Assembly: GCA_016490735.1 (NCBI GenBank) | Contig: JAEMWC010000391.1 | Span: 185,001 to 249,000 of the forward strand | Direction of reading: 5' to 3' | DNA length: 64,000 nt | From: Pachyseris speciosa | Taxonomy: Eukaryota > Cnidaria > Anthozoa > Scleractinia > Pachyseridae | Shown here: positions 44,125 to 55,985 of the stretch, piece after piece | Numbering within the stretch: position 1 is the first letter of the stretch | How the letters are laid out: each line of letters starts with the position of its first letter | Translations under genes and position numbers: made by a program | The notes under the pieces: model-generated | Seen by the model: the letters and a program-made list of their open reading frames with translations, nothing else | Told to the model about the DNA's origin: nothing | Databases searched by the model: none

Positions 44125-47100
44125 TTTTATTATACTGGAGGGCCATACTTGTTTGTTTGGACTGTACAGCGTTCTCTGGAGACAAATGCGCGATTAAGAT
44201 AAACGTCAATTAGTTATATTTTTCCGTTCAATTAAAATCCAAAGAAATAAAACTTAAAAGTTAATAAAATACGCCGGGAAAGGTTGACCTTGTTTACAAA
44301 TTCTGAAAAAACATCATAGTGTAGGTACCACTGAGTACAGGTGCCTTTTATTTTGTACACTGGTTAATCGATTCTTCCAATACCCGTTCAGCAGGTTTAA
44401 GTCTTGGTCCAATGATTTGTTCGTGCATAATTCCCTTCTTTTGTTTCAAATAAAAATGCGTTTTAGTTGTGAAAATGCCATGTTGTTTCCTTAAATATTG
44501 CCAGTCTAAGTTTCACCATTCTACTGGCCGGCGATATTTGAAGGTCATTGTAAAGGTCATTGTGCTATGTTTCTTTCCGAAGTAAATTCTAACTAGTGAT
44601 CTTGTGTATACTCATGAAAATAGGTTATTTTATGCCTTTTCATGGACCAAGTAAACCCTGAGACAAAGAATCCTGTGAACAGAGACGAATTCAAGATTTT
44701 ACCAACATTGCGGGGGATGCCACAAGACGTATCAGGCGTTTGATTACGGTGAGTGTAAAGCAAAGTTCGACACGGAAACAAAGTGCCTTCTCATAGCCGT
44801 CAAATCGAACCGCGATGATCCAATTACGTTTTCAGCTTACGAGTCACTGATAAAACAGTTGTTTCTAGCACCGGAAAAGAATCGTGTTCTAAGCAAGAAA
44901 TCGGATTAGTTGGTGAAATTGTGCTAACACTCGGCACCTGCCAAGTTCTTCTGAATAATAACTCCCAAAAAACAACTGGTTATTTATTATTCATTATTCA
45001 TGTCAGGTCAATTTGCCTGGCTGCCTAATTCGGGCAAAAAATAGATTATAATATAAAATAACTCAATGTCAGTTTGTATGGACAATAACATGGCAATAAG
45101 TGACAAACACGACTTGTGTAAGATAATTGAGATGATTTCTAAACCCTTTAATGAAATGTAACTGGCTTTACATCAAGAGCTACGCACGTAGGAGATTATG
45201 AGCAATGCCAGATCAGTCTTGAGCAGGACCATCTTGTTTCTTCGGCCACATAAAAAGCATCTCAGTCTCATTTGCGAGTGACTTTAGAATTAAAATCAGC
45301 CGACTACAGAAACATATAAAAAAAGCATCTGTGTTTGCCAAAATAGTAGAAACGACATTCTCGTTGGCAACGATTCTTCTAACCCTAAGTGTCACGGATT
45401 TATTTTCAGGCTTTTTGATGTTGTTTCGGTCTTTGTTCTTTCTTTTCTTTTTAATTTTTTTTTTAATTTCTAGAAAATATGATTCCTTTTTCTTTACAAA
45501 GTGTGTTATGCTTCAGGAGACTAGCTGTCGAAGATATCCCCCGCCTTGATTTACAACCCTCCATGAATAAATTACCAATCATTTGCTTTATTGTCAGCAC
45601 TGACGGGTCAAAATGCAAATTTCGGTAGGAAGATAGCCACCTCCTTATTAATTTGTGATCTCAGACGAGCCATAAGTAAAGTGAATGCAGAGTTGTGACC
45701 GCAAATTGAACTAACCGACGTCGATTTTTTTGCAAGGTTATTAAGAAATCGACCCTTGAAACGGAAAATTTGTTGGCATACGGCGAAACGGACCACGGCG
45801 TCGCCTATACGACATCGATATTAACAGTAAACGACGGGAATAGGGATTTCTATAGCTCACTGGAAGACTTCTGTGGCGATACATGGTAAAGGATAAAGGA
45901 AGCTTTGCGATTTAATAATATCCTCCTACCGGCGGTCAACATATAAAATGCGTCCTCCAAAATCGTTTCTTTTAATCTAATACCGGTATTTGTCAAGACC
46001 ATACAAGAGCCTTGGATAAAAAGCTTCTGTAATAACAGGCCGACATATTATATTACGGAGAACGCGCCTGTCTTTACTCTTTCCAGTTGCAACGCATTGA
46101 ACTACTTTGCATTTTGAGAAAGGAAACATTCTACAAAACTGGTGTGTTTTTTTAGGATACGATCGCCGCTAAACTATTGGATGAAGAAAGAACTAACAGG
46201 TCTAACAGCGGCGGATGCGCTATATACCTTGAATAAAGGTTTGGTTTCGACGGAAAATCCTGTCTACAGCTGAAACCAACCCAGTAGACGCGAACCTAGA
46301 AGGTGAGAAATCAAGGTGATTCGATATTTCTTTCATAAATCAAATATTTTTGTATTCATAGGAATAAACCTCATTCATACTAAACGCAATTATTTCAGTT
46401 CACCGCGAGAGAAAAAAAAATATTTTTTTTATTTTCCATTGTGTTTGATTTCAAAATACGTAGTTGGCAAGTTAATAGTTGCTGTCGGCGAATTACAAAC
46501 AATTTGAAAAAATATATATTCAACTGGAGTCTACGATAACATTTCGACAAAATCTAAGAACTGTAGAATTGTGCTCCCATCTATTTTTCCCATTTTAAAC
46601 CACAGTGGCGAAACTATAAAGGATAGTTCGAATCTTTTGCAAAAAGTGATAATGCGATGAAAATGTCATATACGCCACAGCTGTAAATTCACCTTCATAC
46701 TGAATCGCGATTTCCATCTCCAAAATATGCATGGCTGCTGTGCTTTAGTTCGTTGCTATGATGAGAGGACGACCAAAATAACCAGACTTTCAATTAAAGA
46801 TCAAAAAAGTAATTTTATAGGGATGTTAGTATATTTTGGCAAAAACTGCAGAAAATAATTGAATAAGTACCCTTACTCAAACATGAATTGAAACCGGCAC
46901 CGGCAACAAGGTATTAAGGCAATTGTACAAAGAAAAATAAAGGTGAAAAGGTAACCATTTGTTCAATTTTCTGCACTAGAGTTTTTCGAAGAACTGTCAT
47001 CGCCTTGTGAAAGTTTTACAGCCTGTGTTTAAATCATATACACTGAAAGCGTCGACGAGCTGTAGGTGTTGATTGTAAACATTGGTGCATGGCGATCTAT

Positions 47101-49690
47101 CTTTAAGTACCTTTTAAGATAATCGAAGTCATCTATGAGCCAACCCACGGAAAAGAGTATCATTTAGGAATTTAACCAAGGCAAAATTTATCTTGTATTC
47201 GATGGTAAGTGGAATTTACAATAAAGGAACGGCTAATGCAATAAGGTAAAAGCCAAGCGAGCTAACTCTCTTCCTGTAGCAAACGTCTCATTCGCTTTGC
47301 GTATTAACGAAATTTTCTGTTATTAAATCAGTTAATAACCAAATTTTATCACTTGACGTACTGTTACCGGAGAGAATTAAAATTCATTAGACAATGAAGC
47401 AATGTTGTATAGTTTATGTCATTTAATTACCACGGCCTCTTCAACAAAGTACGCAAACGAAATAAAAAAACAAACAAACAAACACGCACACACACTTTCA
47501 TTTCCAATTTGATAAAATTTGAACTGTTCTCTTTGAGTGATGTTTGAAATTTGCTGTCTGTTAGTAACCTGACGTAAACATTTAATCTACCACGGTTCCA
47601 TGCGGTCTGGACGTCTGTTTCACCCTTGGTGGACGCTCTAATTGTTAGTATAGCCCATAAAAGGAGTTCAGCCACAACGATCATTAGTTTGAGTATAAGA
47701 AAAATATGAAAAGCTTTCGATGGTCTAATTGCCTTTTGTTGTAAATCCCAGCTATCACTCGAAACACACGTTAGCAAACTTGTTGAAAACTGCCATGCCC
47801 CTGAATACTGTCATAACTTTACAGTCCCGTGGGATTCCTACTCAGTAATATTACAACACGTTACTACTTCCTTAGACTCACAACGCATATGTTAAGTAGC
47901 CGCTAACGATCAGTTCTCAGACCCTGTTCACACGTTCCTTCCGGTAGAAACTTTCCAATTGATTCTGCCTCTTAATAGCATGTATAATTAATGATTAATT
48001 AATTAATGCAGCCACTATTGACGTTAGTCATCATGGTCAAAGTACCTAATCGCTTATCGACAACCAGTGGTGCGGCAATTTCGGGGATATTTTGTGGCTT
48101 TGAGAAGTACTTTCCTTTGACCAAAGTGCGCTTTCCATGAATAATTTTAAGGCAGAAATTTTTAAACATCATCATTCATTGATTGTGGCTTGTAACTTCT
48201 GAAATAATTATTCAGAATTTCATTACATGATTAGTATACGAAGACGCCGTTTCTCAGTAGGTGTCCTTTCACGGAATTACCTCATACCGAGAACCAATTC
48301 TAATAAATGGATTTTATAAATCTATTGAAAATCTATTTCCTCCGTCTTTAATTCAGGTAGTCTTGAGCTTTATCATTCGTCAATAACGAATTAATGGCCT
48401 ACAGAATATTTAGATTTTCTTTTCCAGTTTAAGACTCCTCCTTGAAACATTTAAATGAAACCCAATCTGCCAACCAAAACATCCAAGTTCTAAAGACCGA
48501 AATGTATCACATTAAGTTCTTTATTCAACATTAGCCGCGAGTCTTTCGTGAATGTATGTCACATGTAACCGGTCCACCTGTTTTGTCCATAAATCCACTA
48601 GCTAGTTAGCCTTTTCGGTCGCAATTGCATCCGCATTCAAGTCACCGCACTACCGAAGGGTTTCCTCCAAACAGAGTACTTCAGTTTTATTCACTATCAA
48701 ACACCAGTCATTGAATTTTGATGTAAACGCTCCCGCAATCGCTACACTTTTGCTGTGCATTATTGCCGCAGTTATTGATACATCAAGACGAAAAGCTTGA
48801 GCTTTAGCTTTAATATTGCCAGTTTTATAACAGAGACGAATAATCCGTACGTTTAGAACGAACTTAGGCAAACATCCGTATAGTACCTCTTGTTATGAAT
48901 CGCTCCTACGAATCATAGTTGGTAGCGGAGAATAACAATGGACGAATTATGCGTAAATACCTTAAGGGTCTTTTCAAAAATAGCCAAATGGCGTCAGAGT
49001 GACGTATATTTGTAAAAACAACCACGTCTACGGTTAAATTAAATTGTAATATGGCATGCTGAATATTTACATGAAACAGAATATTATGGCACATTAATGC
49101 CTGCTCTATTTCTTTTTCATAAGAAGGTAAAAGCAAGAATTATTTTATGGCAGCTCTCAAGTTTAAACTGTCACAGGCAGCGCAATATTCCAGCTGGCTG
49201 TCCTGTTTTCGATGGGCAAGGAGTCAGACCGTTTCCTTCGTCCGTTTCATTTTCCGCAGGATGGCAATTTCGGAATACGTGCTTGGTCTTTCTTTTTTTT
49301 TTTTTACAAGCTGTTCACTTAGTACACCAGGTAGCTATGGTCATAAGCAATGTCATGGTTTCATCTCATTTATACTCCAGAATATATTCTAAAGAAGTGG
49401 GTCATTTATTTAGTTGATTTACCATAACACCATCGCCTCACGCCGTAATCAAAACATTGCGACAAACAGTCAAACTTGCCGCCTCAATAAGAGATTTAGC
49501 CTGCGTACACATGTCTCCTATTTCCTTTGATATACAACGGTTTGGGCGAAATGAGTTGCAAAGCTGAGTGTGGTATAAACCCTTTAGATCCATTTAGATC
49601 GTTCTTGCGTAATGTTGATTGACGAAGGTGGTCAGTAAAAGGGGCTAAAAATTCAACTTAAAGTATTTTTTTATAAAGTTGCTTTCCGTG
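44125..49690. other. Long spacer without recognisable gene
   Basis: I found no exon, RNA gene or bounded mobile element in this 5.6 kb. Open frames present are short and lack domain features. Some stretches are very AT-rich. Confidence 0.4.
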
Positions 49691-49694
49691 TTTA

Positions 49695-50157
49695 GCCCCG
49701 GCCAAAGGCTCGCAACATTTCAACGCAACATCTTGCAACATTCTTGGGCACAACATGTTGCACAAGTTTGGCCACCGTGTTGCGATATGTTGCAACATGT
49801 TGGATGGTGTTGGCTCAAATTTGAAAACGGTCACATTTTTCGTGCAACATTTTGGATGTTGCATGATGTTGTACTCGTTTGGCCAGATTCACGCAACATT
49901 GTTGCACTAGGGCATGCGCACTAGTTCGATTTGCTATTTCAAATCGCCAGAACACAACATGTTGCACACGTTTGGCCACCCTGTTGCGATATGTTGCAAC
50001 ATGTTGGATGGTGTTGGCACATAAACGTCAACAACCCGTAAAATGTTGGGTTGAAATGTTGCGTGCGTTTGGCCGGCCCCTTCACAACATCGTCACAACA
50101 TGATGCAACAATGCTGCAAGATGTTGCGTTGAAATGTTGCGAGCGTTTGGCCGGGGC
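49695..50157. mobile_element. Inverted-repeat element with AACATGTTG-type interior (463 bp)
   Basis: Both ends read gccccggccaaa(g/c)gctcgcaac inward as inverted repeats, extending about 45 bp. TTTA is present on both sides (49691-49694, 50158-50161). The interior repeats caacatgttg-like words and twice 'gcgatatgttgcaacatg'. It lies 77 bases upstream of the splice acceptor of the G-gamma exon. Confidence 0.7.
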
Positions 50158-50224
50158 TTTAGATCAGTTCCAAAACGACTAACCTTCCTGCCCGAACAAC
50201 ATATTTTTCTCACTACGTGGTTTC

Positions 50225-50234
50225 TTGCTTGCAG
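50225..50234 (+). promoter_or_regulatory. Splice acceptor before the G-gamma coding exon
   Basis: TTGCTTGCAG followed by exon sequence, 29 bases before the ATG. It implies an upstream non-coding exon not located here; an inverted-repeat element occupies the adjacent intron. Confidence 0.5.
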
Positions 50235-50263
50235 TGACAATTCAAAGGAAAAAAAAGCTCGTG

Positions 50264-50497
50264 ATGTCTTCTCCGACAAAACAAAACTCTACTACAATGC
50301 CAACAAAGAGATCTGTACTCAAAGAAACTGTAGACCTTCTTCGAAGGCAGGCAAAAATGCAGCGGATGAAGGTTTCCAGATCAGCGGAGGAATTGATGAA
50401 CTACTGTTTAGAAAATGCTCAGGACGATTGCCTTCTTCAAGGGATTCCTGCAGGAGGAAACCCGTATAAAGAGGGCAAAAATTGCCCAGTTATGTAG
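50264..50497 (+). CDS. Heterotrimeric G-protein gamma subunit
   Basis: 77 residues in one uninterrupted exon. The body matches the G-gamma domain: a helix LKETVDLLRRQAKMQRMKVS, then AEELMNYC, DDCLLQGIPAGGNPY and a C-terminal CPVM. G-gamma pairs with G-beta under GPCRs at the plasma membrane; the CaaX box is prenylated, and a final Met usually favours farnesyl over geranylgeranyl. An acceptor-like TTGCTTGCAG ends at 50234, so a 5' UTR intron is likely, and the ATG at 50264 is the first good in-frame start after it (upstream in-frame codons would belong to the intron). The N-terminal 16 residues are poorly conserved Ser/Thr/Lys, usual for the family. The gene looks intact. Which vertebrate GNG is closest cannot be told here. 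Confidence 0.88.
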   Translation: MSSPTKQNSTTMPTKRSVLKETVDLLRRQAKMQRMKVSRSAEELMNYCLENAQDDCLLQGIPAGGNPYKEGKNCPVM

Positions 50498-50970
50498 CCT
50501 CTTAATCATTGTATTGATGTTTTTGGTCGAATCTCTTTTACGTGGACTCCTTTAGACCAACGCACAGGAAAACTATTTACTTACAAGAACTGTGATTTTC
50601 TATGGAGGCTAAATTGAACGTTTACACTGGTTGCAAGGACAACAATTACGTGTAATCACTGAAAGGAACGGTGCTTCCAAAACTGAAGTAATAGTGTGCG
50701 TTGGGAGAGGTTCGACTAATCGTTGGGATATGTCACGTTAGTTTAGCTATTTTTATTGAGAAATACGAAATAGGAAGGTTTCACACAGAACTGTTGAGGA
50801 AACAGATGAAACCCTTGACTGAGTTCAAAATGTTCTTAACTGGAGAAACGCGTAAAAGAGAGCGATGAGTGTAATATATCTACACGACGTATGACTGAAA
50901 ACAGATCATGACTCAGGCTGTATTACACGTGCGGCTTGCACAATTCTTTTTCCTGCCACTGTGAATTTTA

Positions 50971-51352
50971 AGGTTGGCACATACTAGGCGACAAGTCTCT
51001 GCGATAAGCCGCCTTGTGTGCACTGCCTGAAAGACATGTGGTGGTAAATAGATGACATGTGGCTGGGGCACACCATGTACACACGAGGCGACCTGTCTAT
51101 GGGCGGATAAGTGACGCTTTTTCATTGGTTTTCTTTATTTATTTACTTTGTCGAGGGGACAGGTCGCCTGTGCATACGAGGCGACACTGCAAATTTGTTT
51201 TATTTTGTGCCCGTGATCTGACGCACGAAAAATATTTGGTGGCCACGATAGAATTTTCTCATAAAATTAGGCATGTCACGGGAGGGGAATTGTCGCTGCG
51301 ACCTGTCTCTTCGACCTGCCCGTGCGACTGGTCACCTAGTGTGTGCCGACCT
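50971..51352. mobile_element. Harbinger-like short element (382 bp, TTA target duplication)
   Basis: Termini AGGTTGGCACATACTAGGCG (left) and AGGTCGGCACACACTAGGTG (right, reverse complement) are inverted repeats. TTA is directly repeated outside (50968-50970 and 51353-51355). A 3-bp TTA/TAA duplication is typical of PIF/Harbinger. No transposase. Confidence 0.65.
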
Positions 51353-51489
51353 TTATTCCACACGGCTTGGTAAAACAACAAAGTGTGAAACGACTCTTCC
51401 TTCTTACCAAGCAAATAATTAACGGCCCCCACAGAAATCAGTGGGAAGGTGGTCTACTATCTTAATGGTATTCGTATTTATTTAACTTT

Positions 51490-51629
51490 TAAATATTGTA
51501 TTTGTACATAGTTTTTTATCTATATTATTATCAGTGCCAGTGTAATGCTTGTATGTATGCTGTAGTTATAGTATATTGCTTTTTGCATCTAAAGGGGCTA
51601 CCCTGAGCGGTATAAATCAATAAAGGTTG

Positions 51630-51673
<44 letters not shown>
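51490..51673 (+). mobile_element. LINE 3' end with (ATCT)n tail
   Basis: 'ggggctaccctgagcggtat', a poly(A)-signal-like aataaa, then an uninterrupted atct repeat (51630-51673). The same layout ('gggactaccctg', aataaa, tctatc repeat) ends the LINE at 63.9 kb, so this is likely a strongly 5'-truncated copy of a related LINE. The 51674-53826 interval shows no recognisable gene. Confidence 0.5.
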
Positions 51674-51674
<1 letters not shown>

Positions 51675-53835
51675 CACGCGTAGTTTCACCATTGTCGGCT
51701 ACTCTCATGCTCGTAAACTTTGAGACGTTCAATCTACTGTCGAGCTTACAGATGCTTTTGCCAGAGTAGACCCTTGGATAAGGTCCTAAATATATCTTGG
51801 GCTTTCCAAAACAACCAAAGACTGTATATATATGATAGCTTATACGTCTGCATAGTCTTAATAGCAGTAGTTTCCGTTTCCTTTTAGCCCCTTTTCGCGC
51901 CATGCCCTCCCGCGACGCTCCCTTGGCTCACGCTTCTCTCTCTTGGCTAAAAGAAAACGTAAACGATTGTTACGCAATCTAACATCTGCATGGTAGCGTA
52001 TTGAATGGGGGATAAGACGTGAATACTTAAAACTAATTCAAAGTAGATTTCAGTCTGTGCATTGCTTTACTCTTCAAGAGATCTTATTAGATAAATGAAC
52101 TCGACCCTTATATATAGAGAATTTGGCTAGAGCCAGTCAGTGGTGTCAGAGTTCCCCAACAGCCAATAATACCTCACAAATTAATGTGTCTAGGTAAGCT
52201 GAAAGCCAGTCATTGGACACTAAGGCCATGGTAGCCTCAGATGACAACCGAACAGCTACGGTCCTGTGGCTGTTAGCCCTTGATGCTCCTACAGGAGCAA
52301 AAAGGACGCACTGAGTGGGGCTCGCGGAAGGAGGAATAGCGACTTGTGTATATAACAATTTCGATTTTCCTGAGAAAGAGAAGGCTAATGACGTGTTGCG
52401 TGTTTCCACATTTTGTTTGTCATTTGGTCAGTATGGTTCGCCCTTCCTTACCAACGATTATTAGGCATTTTCTGCCCTTAGATCCCTTTCTCAGATTATG
52501 ACATAAATGTTAGGAATGTAGTTTTTGCAAAGATTGGAATTCTTGGAAGTTACGGCTCTCTAGTTTACTTTAATCCTTTGTTATAACCCTTTTTAAACTG
52601 AGATTTTTGCTAACAGTTACAGCTTTGTTCAGAATCTCTATACTGTTGTAGATTCTCGCTTTTTTTCGTATTTTTTTTTTATTTTTTAATATTTTCTACG
52701 GGAAGTTTCAGGTGGTGCGCTCAGCATATGCAAGCAGTCCCTACAGATTCAAACGGCAATGGCATGGCGGCCATGTTCATGGACAGTAACAAAAGAAGTT
52801 AAACCAGCCTGTACACAGACGGTACACCAACATGGTGGTGGTGACGTCACCTGCATACTGTTCATAGCCTGTATTTCACGCGAAAAAAAATATGAGCGTC
52901 ACTGGTATTCACCAGAGGTGAGGGGGTAAGCTGTATAGTCCTTCCAGTCTCGGCTCGGCACAAGGAGAATATATGGTATATCACTCGGGGACGGGTCACC
53001 AACATGCTTAATTTTATTTTTAATTTTAATTTTAATTAAAATGATACATCCCCGTGGTCCTCGTGGGTAGACATTCCATATATAGTTATATGTTTGAAAT
53101 TCCAACAACTGAAAGTTATTGCGCACGGCCCCAATGGGATTCAGATACATGACGAAATTTGCTGGTAAGCATGTCTAAAATTTGAATTACAAACATTGCT
53201 TCGAACGGAAAGATTACAAAGAAGAAAATGTAAGAAACATAGTAGCCTGTCACCAGTATTCAGATAGTAGAAAGAAAAATTAATCGACGCACAAGGCGAG
53301 CGGAAAAGAAGAGGTGAGATTTTCCGTTTGCTAGCTGTTTCCCGCTGCCTCAAAACGCAGCATTTGTAGTTTCCTCGTCATTGGTTCGTACTTACCATGA
53401 CAACTTCATCGATGGAGTGGATGACTTTGGGGTTTCTTAACGGAAAAGGAAACGTTCAAAACCGAAGCGAGACCGTTTATACGCCACTGCATTCGGCACC
53501 GATTTATATCAAGGTATGAGTAATTTATTTAAACACGGTAAAATTTATCAAGAACAGAAAGGTTAAAAACATCATCGTATTTAATGTGCTACTGAGACGA
53601 AAATGAGATGTTTTTTTCGCGATTTTTGTATCCTACGTTGAAGACTAGACCCTAAAGTTGACCAAAAAATATATCCACGGCTAACCTGATGCTGGTTTAC
53701 GTCTGTAAAGGCTGCTCAAAAGTGTGGAATTAGCGTCCGCCATTACTCAAACGATAACTACTCGAGCCCATAATTTTTGTCAAGCGGCGTTCCCTCCGTG
53801 ACGTCATCTTATCATCTAGCGAGGTCTTCCAGTCG

Positions 53836-54088
53836 CAACCTCGTTCCCAGGGTCCTCTCTCTTCCTCCCTCGAGAAAGTACCCTGGTTGCGGCTGGTCAC
53901 GTGTCTGCTAGATTTTTGCAGATTCCAGAAAAATGATTGAAGGGAGGGGCAGGAAGGTTGGAGTTTGTCTCCGCAAAGTAAAGGACCCACCCTCTGTGCA
54001 GTTTGATTTGTACGCCTGGACACGTGACCAGCCGCAACCAGGGTACTTTCTCGAGGGAGGAAGAGAGAGGACCCTGGGAACGAGGTTG
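53836..54088. mobile_element. Inverted-repeat element with 9-bp target duplication (253 bp)
   Basis: Arms of about 70 bp, apparently perfect, start CAACCTCGTTCCCAGGGTCC at each end. The 9-bp ttccagtcg is repeated directly outside (53827-53835 and 54089-54097). This is a small non-autonomous element, consistent with Mutator-type insertion. Confidence 0.85.
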
Positions 54089-54913
54089 TTCCAGTCGCAT
54101 GTTTTTAGAAAACAGAGTAAGAGGAAATGTTTTCTATTCAAGTTGTTCGCGTTTTACGTCAGAGGACGGTTCGGAGTTGAGTTCAGACAGGAGTAATACG
54201 ATTTTATAGAGGAAAGTGAGGCTAGCTTCGTACGCTATGACAAAGATTTAGAGCCGCTTGCAACTCAAGAAGAAGCTACGAGGCAAATATGGCTCTTGAA
54301 GTAGAGCGGAAACTCGAGTTCCAAAGGCGTTTTACGGGAGAAGAAGACATCGGTTCGTCTGACACAACACGCTTTTTCTTGCGTATATGCATATCTGCGC
54401 GAACAAGAACAATGGGACGTGAAGTAACTTGTTTGTGGCCTTTGTTTGCATGTGGCTAGTTAACACGGTTGAGCTTTGTACTTTGTACACGAGAATCGTT
54501 TTGCTTTAACCATTGAAGACAGTATTTGTGGGGCTGTGGAACTCAAATATAATTCATCTTATAATTTATACATATTCTCGTCGATAGAAGTGGTTTTCAG
54601 GTTTTACAGAAGTTTGATCAATCAGTTGGCGCTTTTCGCTTTAACTTTAGTCGACTTCTCGAAAATCGACAAGTACTACAAGTTGCCATTTCAATTTAGA
54701 CATGATTTTTAACCTCGCGCTATACTCCTTTGTTAGAGATAAATCTCCTCAATTGAACCATTAAATAGGGGTATAAATGTCGCTTGCCTTTAAGTATGAA
54801 TAGTGTTAAATCGCGTTTGATTCTCATTATTATTTTCTTTTTCAAAATTCCTTTGCCGGTTTGTTGACGCGCAAACATGATAAAATAATGATCGTTCAAT
54901 CAAAATCCGTCTC

Positions 54914-55192
54914 TTACTTTGTTGATGTTGGTCGTTTCTTTCCACGCATGGGAAACCAGTGAAGATTCAAACTCGAATACAAGCTAAAACGTCTTTGAAA
55001 CAACCTTTCATTCCTGAAATGAAATGAGCAGATATTGAAAAGCCCCTTGGGGTTGAAGTTGGAGCCGTGAGTGCGAACGAAGGCTTTCCACTTGGCCAGT
55101 TTAAAATTTCTCTTTGGGGTACGCAAAGAGATTCCAATTCGCTGATTTGACTTGTTGGTGCAGTCCTGTACAAAAAAGTGACAAGCTGGCAT
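54914..55192 (-). pseudogene. THAP-domain fragment
   Basis: Starts MPACHFFVQDC, giving the C-x4-C pair; then LAKWKAFVRTH and NPKGLFNICSFHF give the conserved Trp and the C-x2-H pair in correct order. After FHF the expected Cys-Phe appears only in the neighbouring frame (GCFKDVL), so a one-base change near 55010-55016 breaks the domain. The open frame then ends at 54914. No further exons recognised. It may be a lone fragment of a THAP transposase gene. THAP domains bind DNA through one zinc. Confidence 0.6.
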
Positions 55193-55864
55193 ATCTGCCT
55201 CACAAGGTTTTACAAACGATGAGCATATAAAAAGGAATATCCATTTTTTTTCCACGTATGGAGCTGTCACTTCCTCTCAGAGCACTTTGGTTCAGATGAT
55301 AAGATGACGTCACGGAGTGCGAGGGCCAAACCCTTTTTCTTGCTCGGACAATATCTGGTTTGAGTAATGGTAGACGCTCGTTCGTGAGAAAGAAGCATCG
55401 AAAAAGCGGACTTCCATTCCGAAGAATTTCGAACTTCAAATTCGGCATGCATAATTATTAGCCTTCAAAGATCACGAAAAGCAACAAACAAGAAAAACTC
55501 AAAATTTCGTCTCAGTTGCACTGTAAAATCTAAATCACAATATTACTATTTCTAATTACTAATTGCAACTACTACTTTTACTACTACTTCTACTACTAAT
55601 TGAAATGTTACTAATTACAGTTAAGGTTATGGTTGTTAAACTGTATTAATAACCTGTTTTCCATCGTATAGCTACTGTTCTTTTTATGTAGTCTCAGATT
55701 ACATGGTTGTCTTTTAGAAATGTGATTTAAAAAAATGTTTTATATGGTAAACTATATGTAATTGAATGAGACTATTCCATCTACCTGGCGTGACGGTCAT
55801 GTTGGTAGACAATCATGGTTTTCACGCTACCTCATCGCCGCCATGTTGGTGGACGTAAACAATA

Positions 55865-55985
55865 GATCTCTCATTAGCTTCTTCTGTTCGTCGCGCACCA
55901 GCATTTGCTCGTTTCACCATTCTTATCTGTGTCTCTAGAGACTGGCTGCAAACCACCTATAAAAGAAGAAGCTAATGAGAAGTCT
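55865..55985. repeat. Small inverted repeat
   Basis: tctcattagcttcttct (left) and aagaagctaatgagaa (right) are inverted copies about 75 bases apart. Ends and type uncertain. The surrounding 55200-58600 interval has no recognisable gene. Confidence 0.45.

Noticed and set aside
49695..50157. Satellite array or CRISPR-like repeats of AACATGTTG words
   Set aside because: Unit spacing is irregular, and the whole is bounded by inverted repeats and TTTA, so one transposable element explains it.
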